From: Xanthomonas hortorum pv. pelargonii
GTDB taxonomy: Bacteria > Pseudomonadota > Gammaproteobacteria > Xanthomonadales > Xanthomonadaceae
Length of the DNA stretch: 64,000 bases
Assembly: GCF_024499015.1 (NCBI RefSeq)
Contig: NZ_CP098604.1
Location: 2,604,001 to 2,668,000, forward strand
Direction: 5' to 3'
Both the position numbers and the translations under genes were made by a program. Each line of letters opens with the position of its first letter. The first letter of the stretch is position 1. A model generated the notes under the pieces. That model saw nothing but the letters and a program-made list of their open reading frames with translations. It made no database searches and had not been told where the DNA came from. Below are positions 50,562 through 63,871 of the stretch, piece after piece.

Positions 50562-53500
50562 ATGCGGATTTGTGTACTTAACGAAACAACCAATGAGCAA
50601 GCCGGACTGGAGCAGCGCTGCGTAGCAGCGCGCAAGGCGGGCTGCGACTACGTGGTGGCGCCGCCGCCGTTCGAGCGTGATGCAGAGGGCCGGCTCAGCG
50701 AAGTCGCCAGTGGCAGCGAGGCCGACGCAGCGCGTCTGCGTGAGCTTGTGCAGGCGGCGCACCGCGCTGGCGTGAAGCTGCTGCTCGATGTGCGCCTGGA
50801 CGAAGTAGGCGGCGCCAGTGCGGTGGTGCGCGAGAACCCGCAGTGGTTCCGCGCACGCAGCACCGCGGTGCCTGACCCGCGTCAGCCGCGCACAACGCCG
50901 GAAGTGGCCGAGGCGCGTTTTGCCTATGCGCAGGAAGGTGCGGCGCTGGTGGAGTGGTGGAGCGCGCGCTTGCTGGACTGGGCGGCGCAAGGTGTGGCCG
51001 GCTTCCGCCTGCTGCAGCCGCAACAGGTGCCGGCGCAGCGCTGGCGCGAGTTGATCGCACGCGTCCATGCGCAGGCGCCGGAAGTGGTGTTTGCAGCGTG
51101 GACGCCAGGCCTGGGCACTGAAGCCTTGCAGCAGTTGGCCGGTGCCGGGTTCGATGCGGCGTTCTCCTCGCTCGCGTGGTGGGATGGGCGCAGCAGTTGG
51201 TTCTTCGATGAAGACACCGCGTTGCGCGCACTCGCCGCCCAGGTGGTTGCGGTGCTGGATGCGCCCGATGGCAAGCGTGCGGCGACGCCTGCGCAGCACT
51301 GGCAGCTGGCGCAGGCACTGGGCGGGGCGTGGTTGTTGAACGCTGCGCAGCTGGATGCAGTGCCCTCTTCCATCCGCGCCACTGACAGCGTGCCGGCAAG
51401 CAATGCCGGCCTGCGGCTGCGCCCGCTATTGCGCGAAGCCACCGGGCTGACGGCCGTGGCGGTGGAGCCGCTCGGTGGCTTGCCGTCGTTGTTGTTGATC
51501 AATGGCGATGCCGCACATGTAGTGCCGGTGCCGGCACCGGATCTGCTGCGTCTGTTAGGCGATGCCGAAGCGTTGGTGGGCGAAGACGGCAGCACCTTGT
51601 CTGGTGCGACGTTGGAGGCGCTGGAGCCGGGCGAGGTGCGGGTATACCGCAGTGTGCCGGCGCGGCATGTGTTGGCGGTGCCGCGGATGCGCCCGCGTGC
51701 GCAGACGGCGGCCGCGTGGCCACGCGTGTGCATCGAATCGGTGACGCCCTCGGTCGATAACGGCCGCTTCCCGGTCAAGCGCACGGTGGGCGATCGTATC
51801 TGTGTAGAGGCCGATGCGTTCTGCGATGGGCACGACCGCATTGCAGTCGCTGTGCTGTGGCGTCCGGCCGATGCAAAGACCTGGGCCAGCGCGCCGATGC
51901 GCGCCTTGGGCAACGACCGTTGGCGTGCGGAGTTTCCGCTGGAGCGTATCGGTACCTATGAGTTCCGTGTGGAAGGCTGGCGCGATGTTTTCGCCACCTT
52001 GCATGCGGATCTGGAAAAGAAGCGCGCCGCCAACACGGTGCTGCCGGTGGATGTGCAGGAGGCCGTGGCGGTGGTGCAGGCCGCGCATGCACGCAGCAAA
52101 GGTGCATTGGCCGAGTGCTTGCAGGCCGTCCTCACCCGCATCGGTGCGCAGAGCGAGCCGTTGCAGCAGCTGGCCATCGTGCTGGAGCCGGACACCGCAC
52201 AGGCGATGGCGTTGGCTGACGACAAGCCGTTCCGCTCCGAGACGCCGGTGACCTTCCGGGTCGAGTCGGAGCGCCGCGCGGCGCACTTTGCCAGTTGGTA
52301 CGAATTGTTCCCGCGCTCGCAGAGCGGCGACCCGCAGCGCCACGGCACCTTCGACGATGTGATCGAACGGCTGGCGCATATCCGCGCAATGAACTTCGAC
52401 GTGCTGTACATGCCGCCGATCCATCCCATCGGCGCGAAGAACCGCAAGGGCCGCAACAACACGGTCACTGCGGAAGAAGGCGAGCCGGGCAGCCCGTATG
52501 CGATCGGCGCCAGCGATGGTGGGCATACCGAAGTGCATGCCGAGCTCGGTGGGCTCGATGGCTTCCGCCGCTTGATTCAGGCCGCGCGGGCGCATGGGCT
52601 GGAAGTAGCGCTGGACTTCGCCATCCAGTGCGCGCCGGATCACCCATGGTTGAAGGACCACAAGGACTGGTTCACCTGGCGCGCGGATGGCTCGATTCCG
52701 TATGCGGAGAACCCGCCGAAGAAATACCAGGACATCGTCAACGTCGATTTCTACGCCAGCGGTGCGGTGCCCGATCTGTGGAATACGCTGCGCGATGCGG
52801 TGCTGTTCTGGGTCAACGAGGGCGTCACGCTGTTCCGCGTGGACAACCCGCACACCAAGCCATTCCCGTTCTGGGAGTGGTTGATTGCCGATGTGCGTGG
52901 GCGCCGCCCGGATGTGGTGTTCCTGTCGGAGGCCTTCACCCGGCCGAAGATGATGTATCGCCTGGCCAAGTGCGGCTTCTCGCAGTCCTACACCTACTTC
53001 ACCTGGCGCAACCACAAGCACGAGCTGCAGGAGTACGTGGAAGAGTTGAACGAAGGCGTGCCGCGCGAATGCTTCCGCCCGCATTTCTTCGTCAACACGC
53101 CGGACATCAATCCGCAGTTCCTGCAGACCAGCGGGCGCAACGGGCATTTGATCCGCACCGCGTTGGCCACGACCTTGTCGGGGCTGTGGGGCATGTATCA
53201 GGGCTTCGAGTTGTGCGAAGCCACGCCGCTGGCGCCGGGCAAGGAAGAGTATCTGGACTCGGAGAAATTCCAGCTGCGCGCCTGGCCCGAGCGTGCGCCC
53301 GGCGATATCGTCGATGAGATCACCCGCTTCAACCAGCTGCGTCGCATGCACCCCGAGCTGCAATCGCACCTGGGCACGCGGTTCTATCAGGCGCACAACG
53401 AGCAGGTGCTGTACTTCGGCAAGTTCCTGGATGCCGGTTACCTTTCGCGCAGCCGCAGCATGGTGTTGGTGGCAATCAATCTGGACCCCAATGCCGCGCA

Positions 53501-53678
53501 GGATGCCGATATCGAAATTCCATTGTGGGAGTTGGGCCTGCCCGATCACGCCAGCGTGGCAGTGGACGATCTGTGGGACGGCCATCGCTTCACATGGCAA
53601 GGCAAGCAACAACACATCCGGTTAGAGGCGACGCGGCCGTTCGCGTTATGGCGCATCCGCGCAGGAGAGGTCGCATGA
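50562..53678 (+). CDS. glgE: GlgE, alpha-1,4-glucan:maltose-1-phosphate maltosyltransferase
   Basis: A 1038-residue protein; GAGGAGG precedes the ATG. GlgE extends alpha-1,4-glucans using maltose 1-phosphate. From about residue 560 it follows the GH13_3 layout: [68 protein letters not shown] (nucleophile Asp, about 760) and [16 protein letters not shown] (acid Glu, about 790). The first 330 or so residues form an additional region with degenerate amylase-like sequence that typical GlgE proteins of about 660-700 residues lack. Its stop overlaps the start of treS (ATGA). Confidence 0.92.
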   Translation: MRICVLNETTNEQAGLEQRCVAARKAGCDYVVAPPPFERDAEGRLSEVASGSEADAARLRELVQAAHRAGVKLLLDVRLDEVGGASAVVRENPQWFRARSTAVPDPRQPRTTPEVAEARFAYAQEGAALVEWWSARLLDWAAQGVAGFRLLQPQQVPAQRWRELIARVHAQAPEVVFAAWTPGLGTEALQQLAGAGFDAAFSSLAWWDGRSSWFFDEDTALRALAAQVVAVLDAPDGKRAATPAQHWQLAQALGGAWLLNAAQLDAVPSSIRATDSVPASNAGLRLRPLLREATGLTAVAVEPLGGLPSLLLINGDAAHVVPVPAPDLLRLLGDAEALVGEDGSTLSGATLEALEPGEVRVYRSVPARHVLAVPRMRPRAQTAAAWPRVCIESVTPSVDNGRFPVKRTVGDRICVEADAFCDGHDRIAVAVLWRPADAKTWASAPMRALGNDRWRAEFPLERIGTYEFRVEGWRDVFATLHADLEKKRAANTVLPVDVQEAVAVVQAAHARSKGALAECLQAVLTRIGAQSEPLQQLAIVLEPDTAQAMALADDKPFRSETPVTFRVESERRAAHFASWYELFPRSQSGDPQRHGTFDDVIERLAHIRAMNFDVLYMPPIHPIGAKNRKGRNNTVTAEEGEPGSPYAIGASDGGHTEVHAELGGLDGFRRLIQAARAHGLEVALDFAIQCAPDHPWLKDHKDWFTWRADGSIPYAENPPKKYQDIVNVDFYASGAVPDLWNTLRDAVLFWVNEGVTLFRVDNPHTKPFPFWEWLIADVRGRRPDVVFLSEAFTRPKMMYRLAKCGFSQSYTYFTWRNHKHELQEYVEELNEGVPRECFRPHFFVNTPDINPQFLQTSGRNGHLIRTALATTLSGLWGMYQGFELCEATPLAPGKEEYLDSEKFQLRAWPERAPGDIVDEITRFNQLRRMHPELQSHLGTRFYQAHNEQVLYFGKFLDAGYLSRSRSMVLVAINLDPNAAQDADIEIPLWELGLPDHASVAVDDLWDGHRFTWQGKQQHIRLEATRPFALWRIRAGEVA

Positions 53679-56600
53679 ATGCAGTCCCATCGTTACAAGC
53701 CGACGCAGAACAGTCTGCGGTGGTTGCAGATCAGCTTTGGTACAAAGACGCGATCATTTATCAGGTGCACGTCAAGTCGTTCTTCGACTCCAACGACGAT
53801 GGCATCGGCGATTTTCCCGGCCTGATTTCCAAATTGGATTACATCGCCGAACTCGGCGTGGACACCATCTGGCTGCTGCCGTTCTACCCCAGCCCGCGCC
53901 GCGACGACGGCTACGACATCGCCGAATACATGGCGGTGCATCCGGACTACGGCACCATTGCCGACTTCGAGCAGTTGGTGGCGCAGGCGCATGCACGCGG
54001 CATCCGCATTGTCACCGAGCTGGTAATCAACCACACCTCCGATCAGCATTCCTGGTTCCAGCGTGCACGCAATGCGCCGGCTGGCTCGCCGGAACGCGAC
54101 TTCTATGTGTGGTCGGATACCGACCAGGAATACGAAGGCACGCGGATCATCTTCTGCGATACCGAGAAGTCCAACTGGACCTGGGATCCGGTGGCCGGGC
54201 AGTATTTCTGGCACCGGTTCTATTCGCATCAGCCGGATCTGAATTTCGACAACCCCGCCGTGCTGGAAGCAGTGCTGGAAGTGATGCGTTTCTGGCTGGA
54301 TCGTGGCGTGGACGGCTTGCGTCTGGATGCGGTGCCGTACCTGATCGAGCGCTCGGGCACCTCCAACGAGAATCTGCCCGAGACTCACGCGATCCTGCGC
54401 AAGATCCGCGCCACCCTGGATGCCGAATATCCGGACCGCATGCTGCTGGCCGAGGCCAACATGTGGCCGGAAGACACCCAGCAATATTTCGGCCAGAACG
54501 CTGACGAATGCCATATGGCGTTCCACTTCCCGCTGATGCCGCGCATGTACATGGCGATCGCGCGCGAAGACCGCTTCCCCATCACCGACATCATGCGCCA
54601 GACCCCGGAGATTCCGGAGAGCTGCCAGTGGGCGATCTTCCTGCGTAACCACGATGAGTTGACGCTGGAAATGGTCACCGATTCGGAGCGCGATTATCTA
54701 TGGCAGACCTACGCCTCCGATCGCCGCGCGCGTATCAACTTAGGCATCCGTCGCCGTCTCGCGCCGCTGCTGGAGCGCGACCGCCGCCGTATCGAATTGA
54801 TGACCTCCCTGTTGCTGACCATGCCCGGCACGCCGGTGCTGTATTACGGCGATGAGATCGGCATGGGCGACAACATCCATCTGGGCGACCGCGACGGTGT
54901 GCGTACGCCGATGCAGTGGTCGATCGACCGCAATGGCGGGTTCTCGCGTGCCGACCCGGCGCAGTTGGTGTTGCCGCCGGTGATGGACCCGCTTTACGGC
55001 TTCCAGGCGGTGAATGTGGAAGCGCAGATCCGCGACCAGCATTCGCTGCTGACCTGGACCCGCCGCGTGCTCAGCGTGCGCAAGCGCTACCAGGCTTTCG
55101 GCCGCGGCACGCTGCGCTTTTTGTATCCGGGCAATCGCCGCATGCTGGCCTACCTGCGTTGCTATCAGGACGAGACGGTGCTGTGCGTGGCCAATCTGTC
55201 GCATACGCTGCAGGCGGTGGAACTGGATCTGTCCGAGTTCGAAGGCCGCGTGCCGGTGGACATCATCGGTGGCGGCAGCTTCCCGCCGGTCGGCCGCCTG
55301 ACCTATCTACTCACTGTGCCGCCGTTCGGCTTCTATGCGTTCCAGCTGGTCAGCGAAGGGACCTTGCCGGATTGGCATGTGCCCACCCCGGTGCCGCTGC
55401 CGGATTACCGCACGCTGGTGTTGCGTAGCGATACCGACGAAGGCAACGCGCTGCTACCGCATCTGTCCACGCTGGAAAGCGAAATCCTGCCGGCCTGGCT
55501 GTCGGCGCGGCGCTGGTTCTCGGCCAAGGATCAGGTGCTGAAACACGTGCGTATCTCGCGTCGCACGCCGTTGCCCGGCGATGAGCCGATGAGCCTGCTG
55601 GAGCTGGAAGTGGAGCTGGAAGATGGCCGCCACGAGAGCTACATGCTGCCGATCGGCATCGTGTGGGAGCGCGACCACCCCAGTACCCTGGCCGAGCAGT
55701 TGGCACTGGCGCGTGTGCGTCAGGGCCGCGAGGTGGGTTACCTCACCGACGCGTTCGCCCTCAAGCCGATGGTGCGTGGAGTGATCGATGCGCTGCGCGA
55801 GAATTCCACGCTGGAGTTCCGCGATGGCGACGATGCCTCGCAGCAGGGACAGGTGCGTTTCGAAGCGACGCCGGCGTTGGCCACGCTGGATATTCCGCAG
55901 GATCCGGACATCCGTTGGTTGTCGGCCGAACAGAGCAACAGCTCGCTGGTGGTCGCCGACAAGGCGGTGTTCAAGCTGCTGCGGCATGTGGCCAATGGCG
56001 CCAATCCGGAGATCGAGATCGGCCGTCGCCTGACCGAAATGGGCTATGCCAACGCCGCGCCCCTGCTGGGCAGCGTCAGCCGCATCGACGCGCAGGGCAC
56101 CATTACGACCATTGCGTTGTTGCAGGGCTTCATCCGCAATCAGGGCGATGCCTGGCGTTGGACGCTGGACCATCTGGCACGCAGTTTCGACGAGTACGCC
56201 ACCGCGCAAACCGATGAATCGCGCGCCGAAGCCGTGGCCGGTTACGACGCGTTCGCTGCCGTGGTCGGCAAGCGTCTTGCCGAGCTGCACGAAGCCTTGT
56301 CGTGCGATACCGAGGATGCGGACTTCGTGCCGCAGCGCATCGACCTGCCCGCCGCCAACGATGTGGTGGCCGGCGTTGCGCGCCAGGTCGAACAGATGTG
56401 GGACACAGTCAACGCACGCCTGGCCAGCAGCGACGATGCGATCGAACGCGACGCACTGGAAGCGGTGCTGGCCGAACGCTCGCAGCTGGAGGCCTTGCTG
56501 GCCAAGGCACCGGGCGTGCTCGCCGAGTCGTTGTTGACCCGCGTGCACGGCGACTTCCATCTGGGCCAGATCCTGGTGGCGTTCGACGATGTGATCCTGA

Positions 56601-57021
56601 TCGACTTCGAAGGCGAGCCGGCCAAGCCCTTGTCCGAGCGCCGCGCCAAGGCCAGCCCGCTACGCGATGTAGCCGGTTTCCTGCGCTCGCTCGATTACGC
56701 CAGCGAAGTCTCGGCACGTGGCGAAGAAGGCACTGCCGCACGTGCGGGCGTGGGGGTGGATACGCATCTGGATGAATTCCTGGTGCAGTTCCGTCGCCGC
56801 TCCACGCAGGCATTTCTGGACGCGTACCATGCCGTGCTCGATGCCAGTACGCATCCGTGGATCGCACCGGCAGCGTTCAATGCGGCCACGCTGTTGTTCC
56901 TGGTGGAAAAGGCCTGCTACGAAGTGCGCTACGAAGCCGCCAACCGGCCCGGCTGGTTGATGGTGCCGGTGGAAGGCTTGCGACGCATCCTGCAACGCGC
57001 GCGCGCTGATGCAGGAGACAC

Positions 57022-57025
<4 letters not shown>
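53675..57025 (+). CDS. treS: Trehalose synthase fused to maltokinase (TreS-Mak)
   Basis: A 1116-residue two-enzyme fusion from the ATG at 53675 that overlaps the glgE stop. The first 550 residues are GH13_16 trehalose synthase ([78 protein letters not shown]), which interconverts trehalose and maltose. The C-terminal 450 residues are a maltokinase with kinase-like motifs [20 protein letters not shown] and DFEGEP near 960-980, which phosphorylates maltose to maltose 1-phosphate for GlgE. Its stop overlaps the glgB start. Confidence 0.93.
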
Positions 57026-59220
<2,195 letters not shown>

Positions 59221-59230
59221 TGCATCGCAT

Positions 59231-59259
59231 ACACCGCCGGGCAGCTGGCCCGGCGGTGT
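59231..59259 (+). terminator. Palindromic terminator of the glgE-treS-glgB operon
   Basis: ACACCGCCGGGC, loop AGCTG, GCCCGGCGGTGT: a perfect 12-pair stem 10 bases after the glgB stop. There is no T run, as is common in high-GC genomes. Confidence 0.75.
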
Positions 59260-59283
59260 GGCACCTGTTAGATTGCGCGCCGT

Positions 59284-59350
59284 AGAGTGGTCAACAAAAC
59301 GCTGTGAACGCCCAATGGGTGACGCGGCAGTTTTGTCAGCCGCTTCTTAG
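59284..59350. repeat. Palindromic MITE-like element sharing IS5 termini, copy 1
   Basis: GAGTGGTCAACAAAAC at the left and GTTTTGTCAGCCGCTTCT at the right, about 67 bases, resemble the ends of the IS5-type element at 31277-32142 (GAGCGGCTAACAAAACCC). A similar element is at 63803-63871. The rest of 59351-59611 holds only a weak hydrophobic frame that I do not accept as a gene. Confidence 0.55.
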
Positions 59351-59611
59351 GTGGCCCGGGGAGGGCTGCCGGGCACAGCCGCCGCCATGCCTTCCGTCGA
59401 CCGTCTTTGCGGGAGCGTTGTGCGTGGGCGTTTTGATTGCTGTGATTATTGTTTGGCTTGTTGAGGCCGCTCTCTGCGCTGTGCGCAACAGTGGCTGCGC
59501 GCATGCAGCGGTGTGCACGGCACAGCCACTGCGTGCGACCGCGCGACGTGGCTACCGATGTCTTGTCCGGCTTGGTGCGCTGCCTGAGCCCACCTCGACG
59601 CAGGCTTGCGC

Positions 59612-59911
59612 ATGAGCAGCCTGATGACGCTTTTGTATCTGCTCACCGCTGCCGCCTCGGCTTTTGCGTTTTATCTGGCAACCACGCATCAACGCCTCGT
59701 ACTGCGGCGCCGATTGTCTGCGCGCCTGTTGCGCAGCGGTGGCAGCGTGTTGTTGGTGTTGTCGCTGGTCTGCGCCATCCGTGCGCTGGGTGTGTGGGCG
59801 GGCGTCTTCGCCGCTGTGACTGCGCTGATGCTGGTGGCGGTGGCGCTGCCGTATCTGGATGTCTGGCAACAGGCGCGTGCGCAACGCAGGCGGGTGCGTC
59901 ATGTGGGCTAG
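59612..59911 (+). CDS. DUF3325-like small membrane protein
   Basis: A 99-residue protein from the ATG at 59612 with three transmembrane segments (LLYLLTAAASAFAFYLAT, SVLLVLSLVCAIRALGVWAG, FAAVTALMLVAVALPYL). It resembles DUF3325 proteins, which sit with DUF3649 and PepSY proteins in iron-siderophore uptake clusters. It overlaps the next gene by 11 bases. Confidence 0.6.
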   Translation: MSSLMTLLYLLTAAASAFAFYLATTHQRLVLRRRLSARLLRSGGSVLLVLSLVCAIRALGVWAGVFAAVTALMLVAVALPYLDVWQQARAQRRRVRHVG

Positions 59912-60173
59912 ATGGTTGGCTGCCGTGGTGCTGGGCCTGCCGCTTGCGGTTGGCATGGTCGGCTTGTGCGCGTTGTTGCTGCCTGGGCCGCAGCAAAGCT
60001 ACACGCTGGCGTGGCTGCTGCTGATGTTTCCGGTGTGGATCGGTGCAATGGCACTGCCGTTCGTGTTTCGTAGCGCAGGACGCGCCTGGGTGGTTCTCGG
60101 CGGGCTGACCGTGCTGTGCTATGTCGCACTCGCGGGCATCAAGGTATTGGGCTGGACGGAGTTGAGCGCATGA
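59901..60173 (+). CDS. DUF3649-like small membrane protein
   Basis: A 90-residue protein from the ATG at 59901 with three transmembrane segments (WLAAVVLGLPLAVGMVGLC, LAWLLLMFPVWIGAMALPFV, AWVVLGGLTVLCYVALAG). The position between a DUF3325-like and a PepSY protein fits DUF3649. Its stop overlaps the following ATG (ATGA at 60170-60173). Confidence 0.6.
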   Translation: MWARWLAAVVLGLPLAVGMVGLCALLLPGPQQSYTLAWLLLMFPVWIGAMALPFVFRSAGRAWVVLGGLTVLCYVALAGIKVLGWTELSA

Positions 60174-61723
60174 AAGCATCGACCTTGCGTGCGTTTCTCT
60201 CCGTGCATAGCTGGATGGGTTTGCTGGCCGGCATGGCCTTGTTTATCGCCTTCTATGCCGGCGCCATCACCGTGTTCACGCATGCGTTGAGCGACTGGCA
60301 GGCCACGCCACAGGTCACGCAAAAGGCGCCAGCCGATCCGGTCGCCGCAGCGCAGGCCTTGCTGGACGCGGTGATCGCCGAGCATCCGCAGGTAGCCGAA
60401 TCGTCTCTGGTGCTGCTGCCCGGCGAACACGGGCCGATTCCACGGCTGTATTGGTATGGCGCGCAGGCCGATGCCAGTGGCGGCATGCGCCAATACCAAC
60501 ACGCCGCCGATGGCACGCTGCTGGAGTTGCCGCAGCGCGTGGGCTTTGCCGATTTCCTCTACGACCTGCATTTCACCGCCGGACTGCCGCGTGTGTTCGG
60601 CACGTATCTGTTCGGCGTGGTCAGCATGCTGTACGGGCTGGCCCTGGTCAGCGGGGTAGTGCTGTACGCGCCGGTGTTCTTCAAGGATCTGTTCGCGCTG
60701 CGGCTGGGTCACAACCTCAAGCGCCTGTGGCAGGACGCGCACAACGTGGTCGGCATGTTGTCGCTGCCGTTCCATGTGATCTTCGCCTGGTCCGGTGCGG
60801 TGTTGTGCCTGGGCGTGTTGCTGCTGGCGCCGTTTCAGTTTCTGGTGTTCGACGGCAAGTTGATGCAGATCCTGGAGCCGGAGTTCGAACTCACCCCGCA
60901 TGTGGCACCGGCCAAGCGTGCCGCGCCGTTACTGCCGGTTGCGGTGTTGCTGGACAAGGCGCGTGCAGCCAGCCCGGGGTTTGTGCCGGAAAGCATCGGG
61001 TTTCACGATGCCGGCGATGCCAATGCGCGTGCGGAAGTCTATGGCCACCACGATCAGCGCCAGCTCAACACGCTCGGCGGCGTGGCACTGGAAGCGGCAA
61101 CCGGCAATGTCTTGCGGGTGCTCGAGCCCAGGACGATGTCGGCCGGCACCGCTGCACTGCGTGGGCTGCAGGCGCTGCATTTCGGCAATTTTGGGCATGC
61201 GCCGGTGCAGTGGTTGTACTTCCTGCTGGGGCTGGGCGGTGCGTTCCTGTTCTACAGCGGAAACTTGTTGTGGATCGAGGCACGCCGCAAGCGTCGCCTG
61301 GTCGATCAACCGCGCCGCACGCACGCCATGGCGCGCCTCACGGTGGGTGTGTGCCTGGGCAGCGTCGCCGGCATCTCGGCGTTGTTCATCGCGGCGCGGT
61401 TTCTGCCACAGGGACAGGAGCGTTATGTCTACTACGCGGTCTTCGCGCTCATACTGATGTGGGCCTTGCTGCGTCCCACGGCACGGGGCGCCTACGAGGT
61501 GTTACTTGCGTGTGCCGCACTGACGGCGTTGATTCCGGTTGCCAGCTGTTTTTCCGGGCGCGGTGTGGTGCTGCCGTGGCAGGACGCAACGCTGCTCGGT
61601 GTCGACCTGATCGCGCTGGCTTTGGCATGGACGTACTGGCAGCTGGCAAGCGCGAGCAAACGGCGCGGAGTGCAGGGCGATCCGAACAGCGTCTGGGCGT
61701 GGGGAGATCGCGCCGCTCCGTGA
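60170..61723 (+). CDS. PepSY-associated transmembrane protein (PiuB-like)
   Basis: A 517-residue membrane protein from the ATG at 60170. Starts STLRAFLSVHSWMGLLAGMA and has a periplasmic PepSY-type stretch with YDLHFTAGLPRVFGTYLFGV. Further segments include LWQDAHNVVGMLSLPFHVIF and LHFGNFGHAPVQWLYFLLGL with the conserved His residues of the PiuB/PepSY-TM family, and several late helices. The family is linked to reduction or handling of siderophore iron after TonB uptake. With the two upstream genes it forms a coupled three-gene unit; no receptor is in view. Confidence 0.8.
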   Translation: MKASTLRAFLSVHSWMGLLAGMALFIAFYAGAITVFTHALSDWQATPQVTQKAPADPVAAAQALLDAVIAEHPQVAESSLVLLPGEHGPIPRLYWYGAQADASGGMRQYQHAADGTLLELPQRVGFADFLYDLHFTAGLPRVFGTYLFGVVSMLYGLALVSGVVLYAPVFFKDLFALRLGHNLKRLWQDAHNVVGMLSLPFHVIFAWSGAVLCLGVLLLAPFQFLVFDGKLMQILEPEFELTPHVAPAKRAAPLLPVAVLLDKARAASPGFVPESIGFHDAGDANARAEVYGHHDQRQLNTLGGVALEAATGNVLRVLEPRTMSAGTAALRGLQALHFGNFGHAPVQWLYFLLGLGGAFLFYSGNLLWIEARRKRRLVDQPRRTHAMARLTVGVCLGSVAGISALFIAARFLPQGQERYVYYAVFALILMWALLRPTARGAYEVLLACAALTALIPVASCFSGRGVVLPWQDATLLGVDLIALALAWTYWQLASASKRRGVQGDPNSVWAWGDRAAP

Positions 61724-61894
61724 GCGGTTGCTGTTCCTGCGCGCTGTAGTGCCATTGCAGCGCTGCCCGTACAACGCGCGCATCGCAAACTGAAGATCTG
61801 GGCCCGGTTGAGCTCAACTCACGTGCGACGACATGCATGTCACGTACGATCCTTGGCCTCTGATCGCTGCTGACGTTCGTTTGGGTGCGTTGAA

Positions 61895-62359
61895 ATGTCC
61901 AGACCACTGCGCATTGGCCTGATCTCCGACACGCACGGCTTGCTGCGGCCGGAGGCGGTCGCCGCCTTGCAGGGCTGCGCGGCCATTATTCACGCCGGCG
62001 ATGTGGGCAAGCCGGAGATCCTCACCGCGCTGCAGGCGCTGGCGCCGTTGCACGTGATCGCCGGAAACATCGACAACACGCCATGGGCAGCCGAGCTACC
62101 CGAAACGCTGGATCTGCTGATCGCAGGCGTACGCATCCATGTGTTGCACGATCTGAAAACGCTTGGGCCCGAGGTCGCTGCAGAGGTGATCGTCAGCGGT
62201 CATTCGCACAAGCCAGCGGTGCACATGCGCGACGGCGTGCTGTACGTCAATCCGGGCAGCGCCGGCCCACGTCGCTTCAGCTTGCCGATCAGTGTGGGCA
62301 CCTTGTGGTTGGGCGATGGCCCGCCGCGTGCGGAACTGCAAGTGCTACAGCTGCGTTGA
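61895..62359 (+). CDS. YfcE/MJ0936-type metallophosphoesterase
   Basis: A 154-residue protein with all calcineurin-like metal motifs: RIGLISDTHGLLRPE, AIIHAGDVGKPEIL, VIAGNIDNTPW, VIVSGHSHKPAV and the family's VLYVNPGSAGPRRFSLP. These small phosphodiesterases hydrolyse model phosphodiesters with two bound metals; the natural substrate is not known. A stand-alone cytoplasmic gene. Confidence 0.9.
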   Translation: MSRPLRIGLISDTHGLLRPEAVAALQGCAAIIHAGDVGKPEILTALQALAPLHVIAGNIDNTPWAAELPETLDLLIAGVRIHVLHDLKTLGPEVAAEVIVSGHSHKPAVHMRDGVLYVNPGSAGPRRFSLPISVGTLWLGDGPPRAELQVLQLR

Positions 62360-62645
62360 TCTAGGACAGATGCCTGCAACAAGCGGTGAGCCACGATACA
62401 GGTGACGCGGTGCGACGACGTGCACCTGACTTCAATACGCTCGATCCGGAATGTACTGATGGTAAGAATGGAAGCTAAGGGGAGCGCATGAGTCTGCAAA
62501 CAACTTTTCGCTGATTTTATGCGGCCTATATGCATGCATCTGCGCTATCTGTTGAATGCTTGTGCACGCTTGCAACCCATGCGCTGACCTTGTCTGCACG
62601 CATGCGGGGCCATCCTTGTGCCTCAAGTCGTTGCAAGGAATCCTC

Positions 62646-63794
62646 ATGAATACACGTCGCCAATTCCTCTCCGCCGCCGCTGCCGGCACCGCTGCGTTGG
62701 CCGCTGCGCCGTTGTTGGCACAGTCGTCCGCGCCTGGCAGCGTGATGCCGACGCGCGGCAAAGCCACCGTATCGAAGCTGCCTGCCAACGCAGCGACCAA
62801 GGGTGCGCGGTATCGCCCTGCGAGCCGTCTAGGCTTTGGTGGCGTGGCGATCGGCAATGGCTTTGAAGCCACCAGCGATGCGCAGAGCGAAGCGACCCTG
62901 GCGGCGGTGTGGGAGTCGGGCGTGCGCTATTTCGATACTTCGCCGTGGTACGGGTTGGGGTTGTCGGAGCGTCGCACCGGTCATCATCTGCACAATCACG
63001 TCTCAGACGAATACGTGTTGTCGACCAAGGTCGGGCGCCTGCTCACAGCGACCGACAAACCGCCGAAGACGATGTGGCAGCAGCCCTCGCCCTTCGACTA
63101 TCGCTACGACTACAGCGCCTCCGGCGTGCGCCGCTCGATCGAAGACAGCCTTCAGCGCCTGGGTGTGTCGCAGATCGATATCGCCTACATCCACGATCTG
63201 TCGCCGGAGAACGAAAAAGATCTCGGCATGCCATGGGAACAGCGCTTTGCCGAAGCGGTGAAAGGTGCCATGCCCGAGCTGACCAAGATGCGCAAGGAAG
63301 GCCTGATCAAGGCCTGGGGTTTTGGCGTCAATCGTCCGGAACCGGCCTTGCGTGCGATCGAAGAAGCCGACCCCGACATCTTCCTGCTGGCCTGCCAATA
63401 CTCGCTGCTCGATCACGCGCGTGCACTGCACGACACCTTCCCGAAGATCGCCAAACATGGCGCCTCGGTCGTCGTTGGCGCGCCGCTGTTGGCGGGTTAT
63501 CTGGCCGGGCGCGAGCGTTATCTCTACGACGGCAGCGTGCCGGAATGGGCGCCGGCCATGCGACAGAAAGCGCTGGCCATCTGCGACCGCCACGGCGTGG
63601 ATCTGCGCACCGTCTCGCTGCAGTTTGCCGCTGCACCGCAAGTGGTCTCGGCGGTAATTCCGGGCGCGCGTACGGCAGAGCAGGCGCATGCAAATGCGGC
63701 CTCGATGCGCGTGGCGATTCCGGCAGCTGTGTGGGATGAGCTCAAGCGCGAGCAGGTGATCGAAGCGGATGCGCCGGTGCCTGTTGTGAGCTGA
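62646..63794 (+). CDS. Tat-exported aldo/keto reductase (D-threo-aldose dehydrogenase-like)
   Basis: A 382-residue protein from the ATG at 62646 (AAGGAATCC upstream). A Tat signal (NTRRQFLSAAAAGTAALAAA) sends it folded to the periplasm. The AKR barrel is clear: RLGFGGVAIGNG, YFDTSPWYGLGLSERRTG (catalytic Asp and Tyr), VLSTKVGRLL (Lys), IAYIHDL, and VNRPEPALRAIEEADPDIFL, which is typical of D-threo-aldose and L-fucose dehydrogenase relatives. It likely oxidises or reduces a sugar. The 62360-62645 gap upstream contains no gene. Confidence 0.85.
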   Translation: MNTRRQFLSAAAAGTAALAAAPLLAQSSAPGSVMPTRGKATVSKLPANAATKGARYRPASRLGFGGVAIGNGFEATSDAQSEATLAAVWESGVRYFDTSPWYGLGLSERRTGHHLHNHVSDEYVLSTKVGRLLTATDKPPKTMWQQPSPFDYRYDYSASGVRRSIEDSLQRLGVSQIDIAYIHDLSPENEKDLGMPWEQRFAEAVKGAMPELTKMRKEGLIKAWGFGVNRPEPALRAIEEADPDIFLLACQYSLLDHARALHDTFPKIAKHGASVVVGAPLLAGYLAGRERYLYDGSVPEWAPAMRQKALAICDRHGVDLRTVSLQFAAAPQVVSAVIPGARTAEQAHANAASMRVAIPAAVWDELKREQVIEADAPVPVVS

Positions 63795-63802
63795 TGCAGC
63801 TA

Positions 63803-63871
63803 AGAGCGGCTGACAAAACCCAGCGAGCGAGCGCCTGTCAGTGAGTGCAGTGGTTTTGCCGGCCGCATCTT
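63803..63871. repeat. Palindromic MITE-like element sharing IS5 termini, copy 2
   Basis: AGAGCGGCTGACAAAACCC at the left and TGGTTTTGCCGGCCGCATCT at the right, about 69 bases, just after the aldo/keto reductase stop. The left end differs from that of the IS5-type element at 31277 by one base. The remaining bases to 64000 show no gene. Confidence 0.6.

Noticed and set aside
51555..53615. 686-codon minus-strand frame opposite glgE
   Set aside because: Shadow of the GlgE catalytic region; composition is unlike a protein.
59304..59615. 103-codon plus-strand frame before the DUF3325-like gene
   Set aside because: One hydrophobic stretch, but the start lies inside the MITE-like repeat and the rest is Arg/Cys/Ala-rich; it overlaps the next gene start without a good ribosome site.
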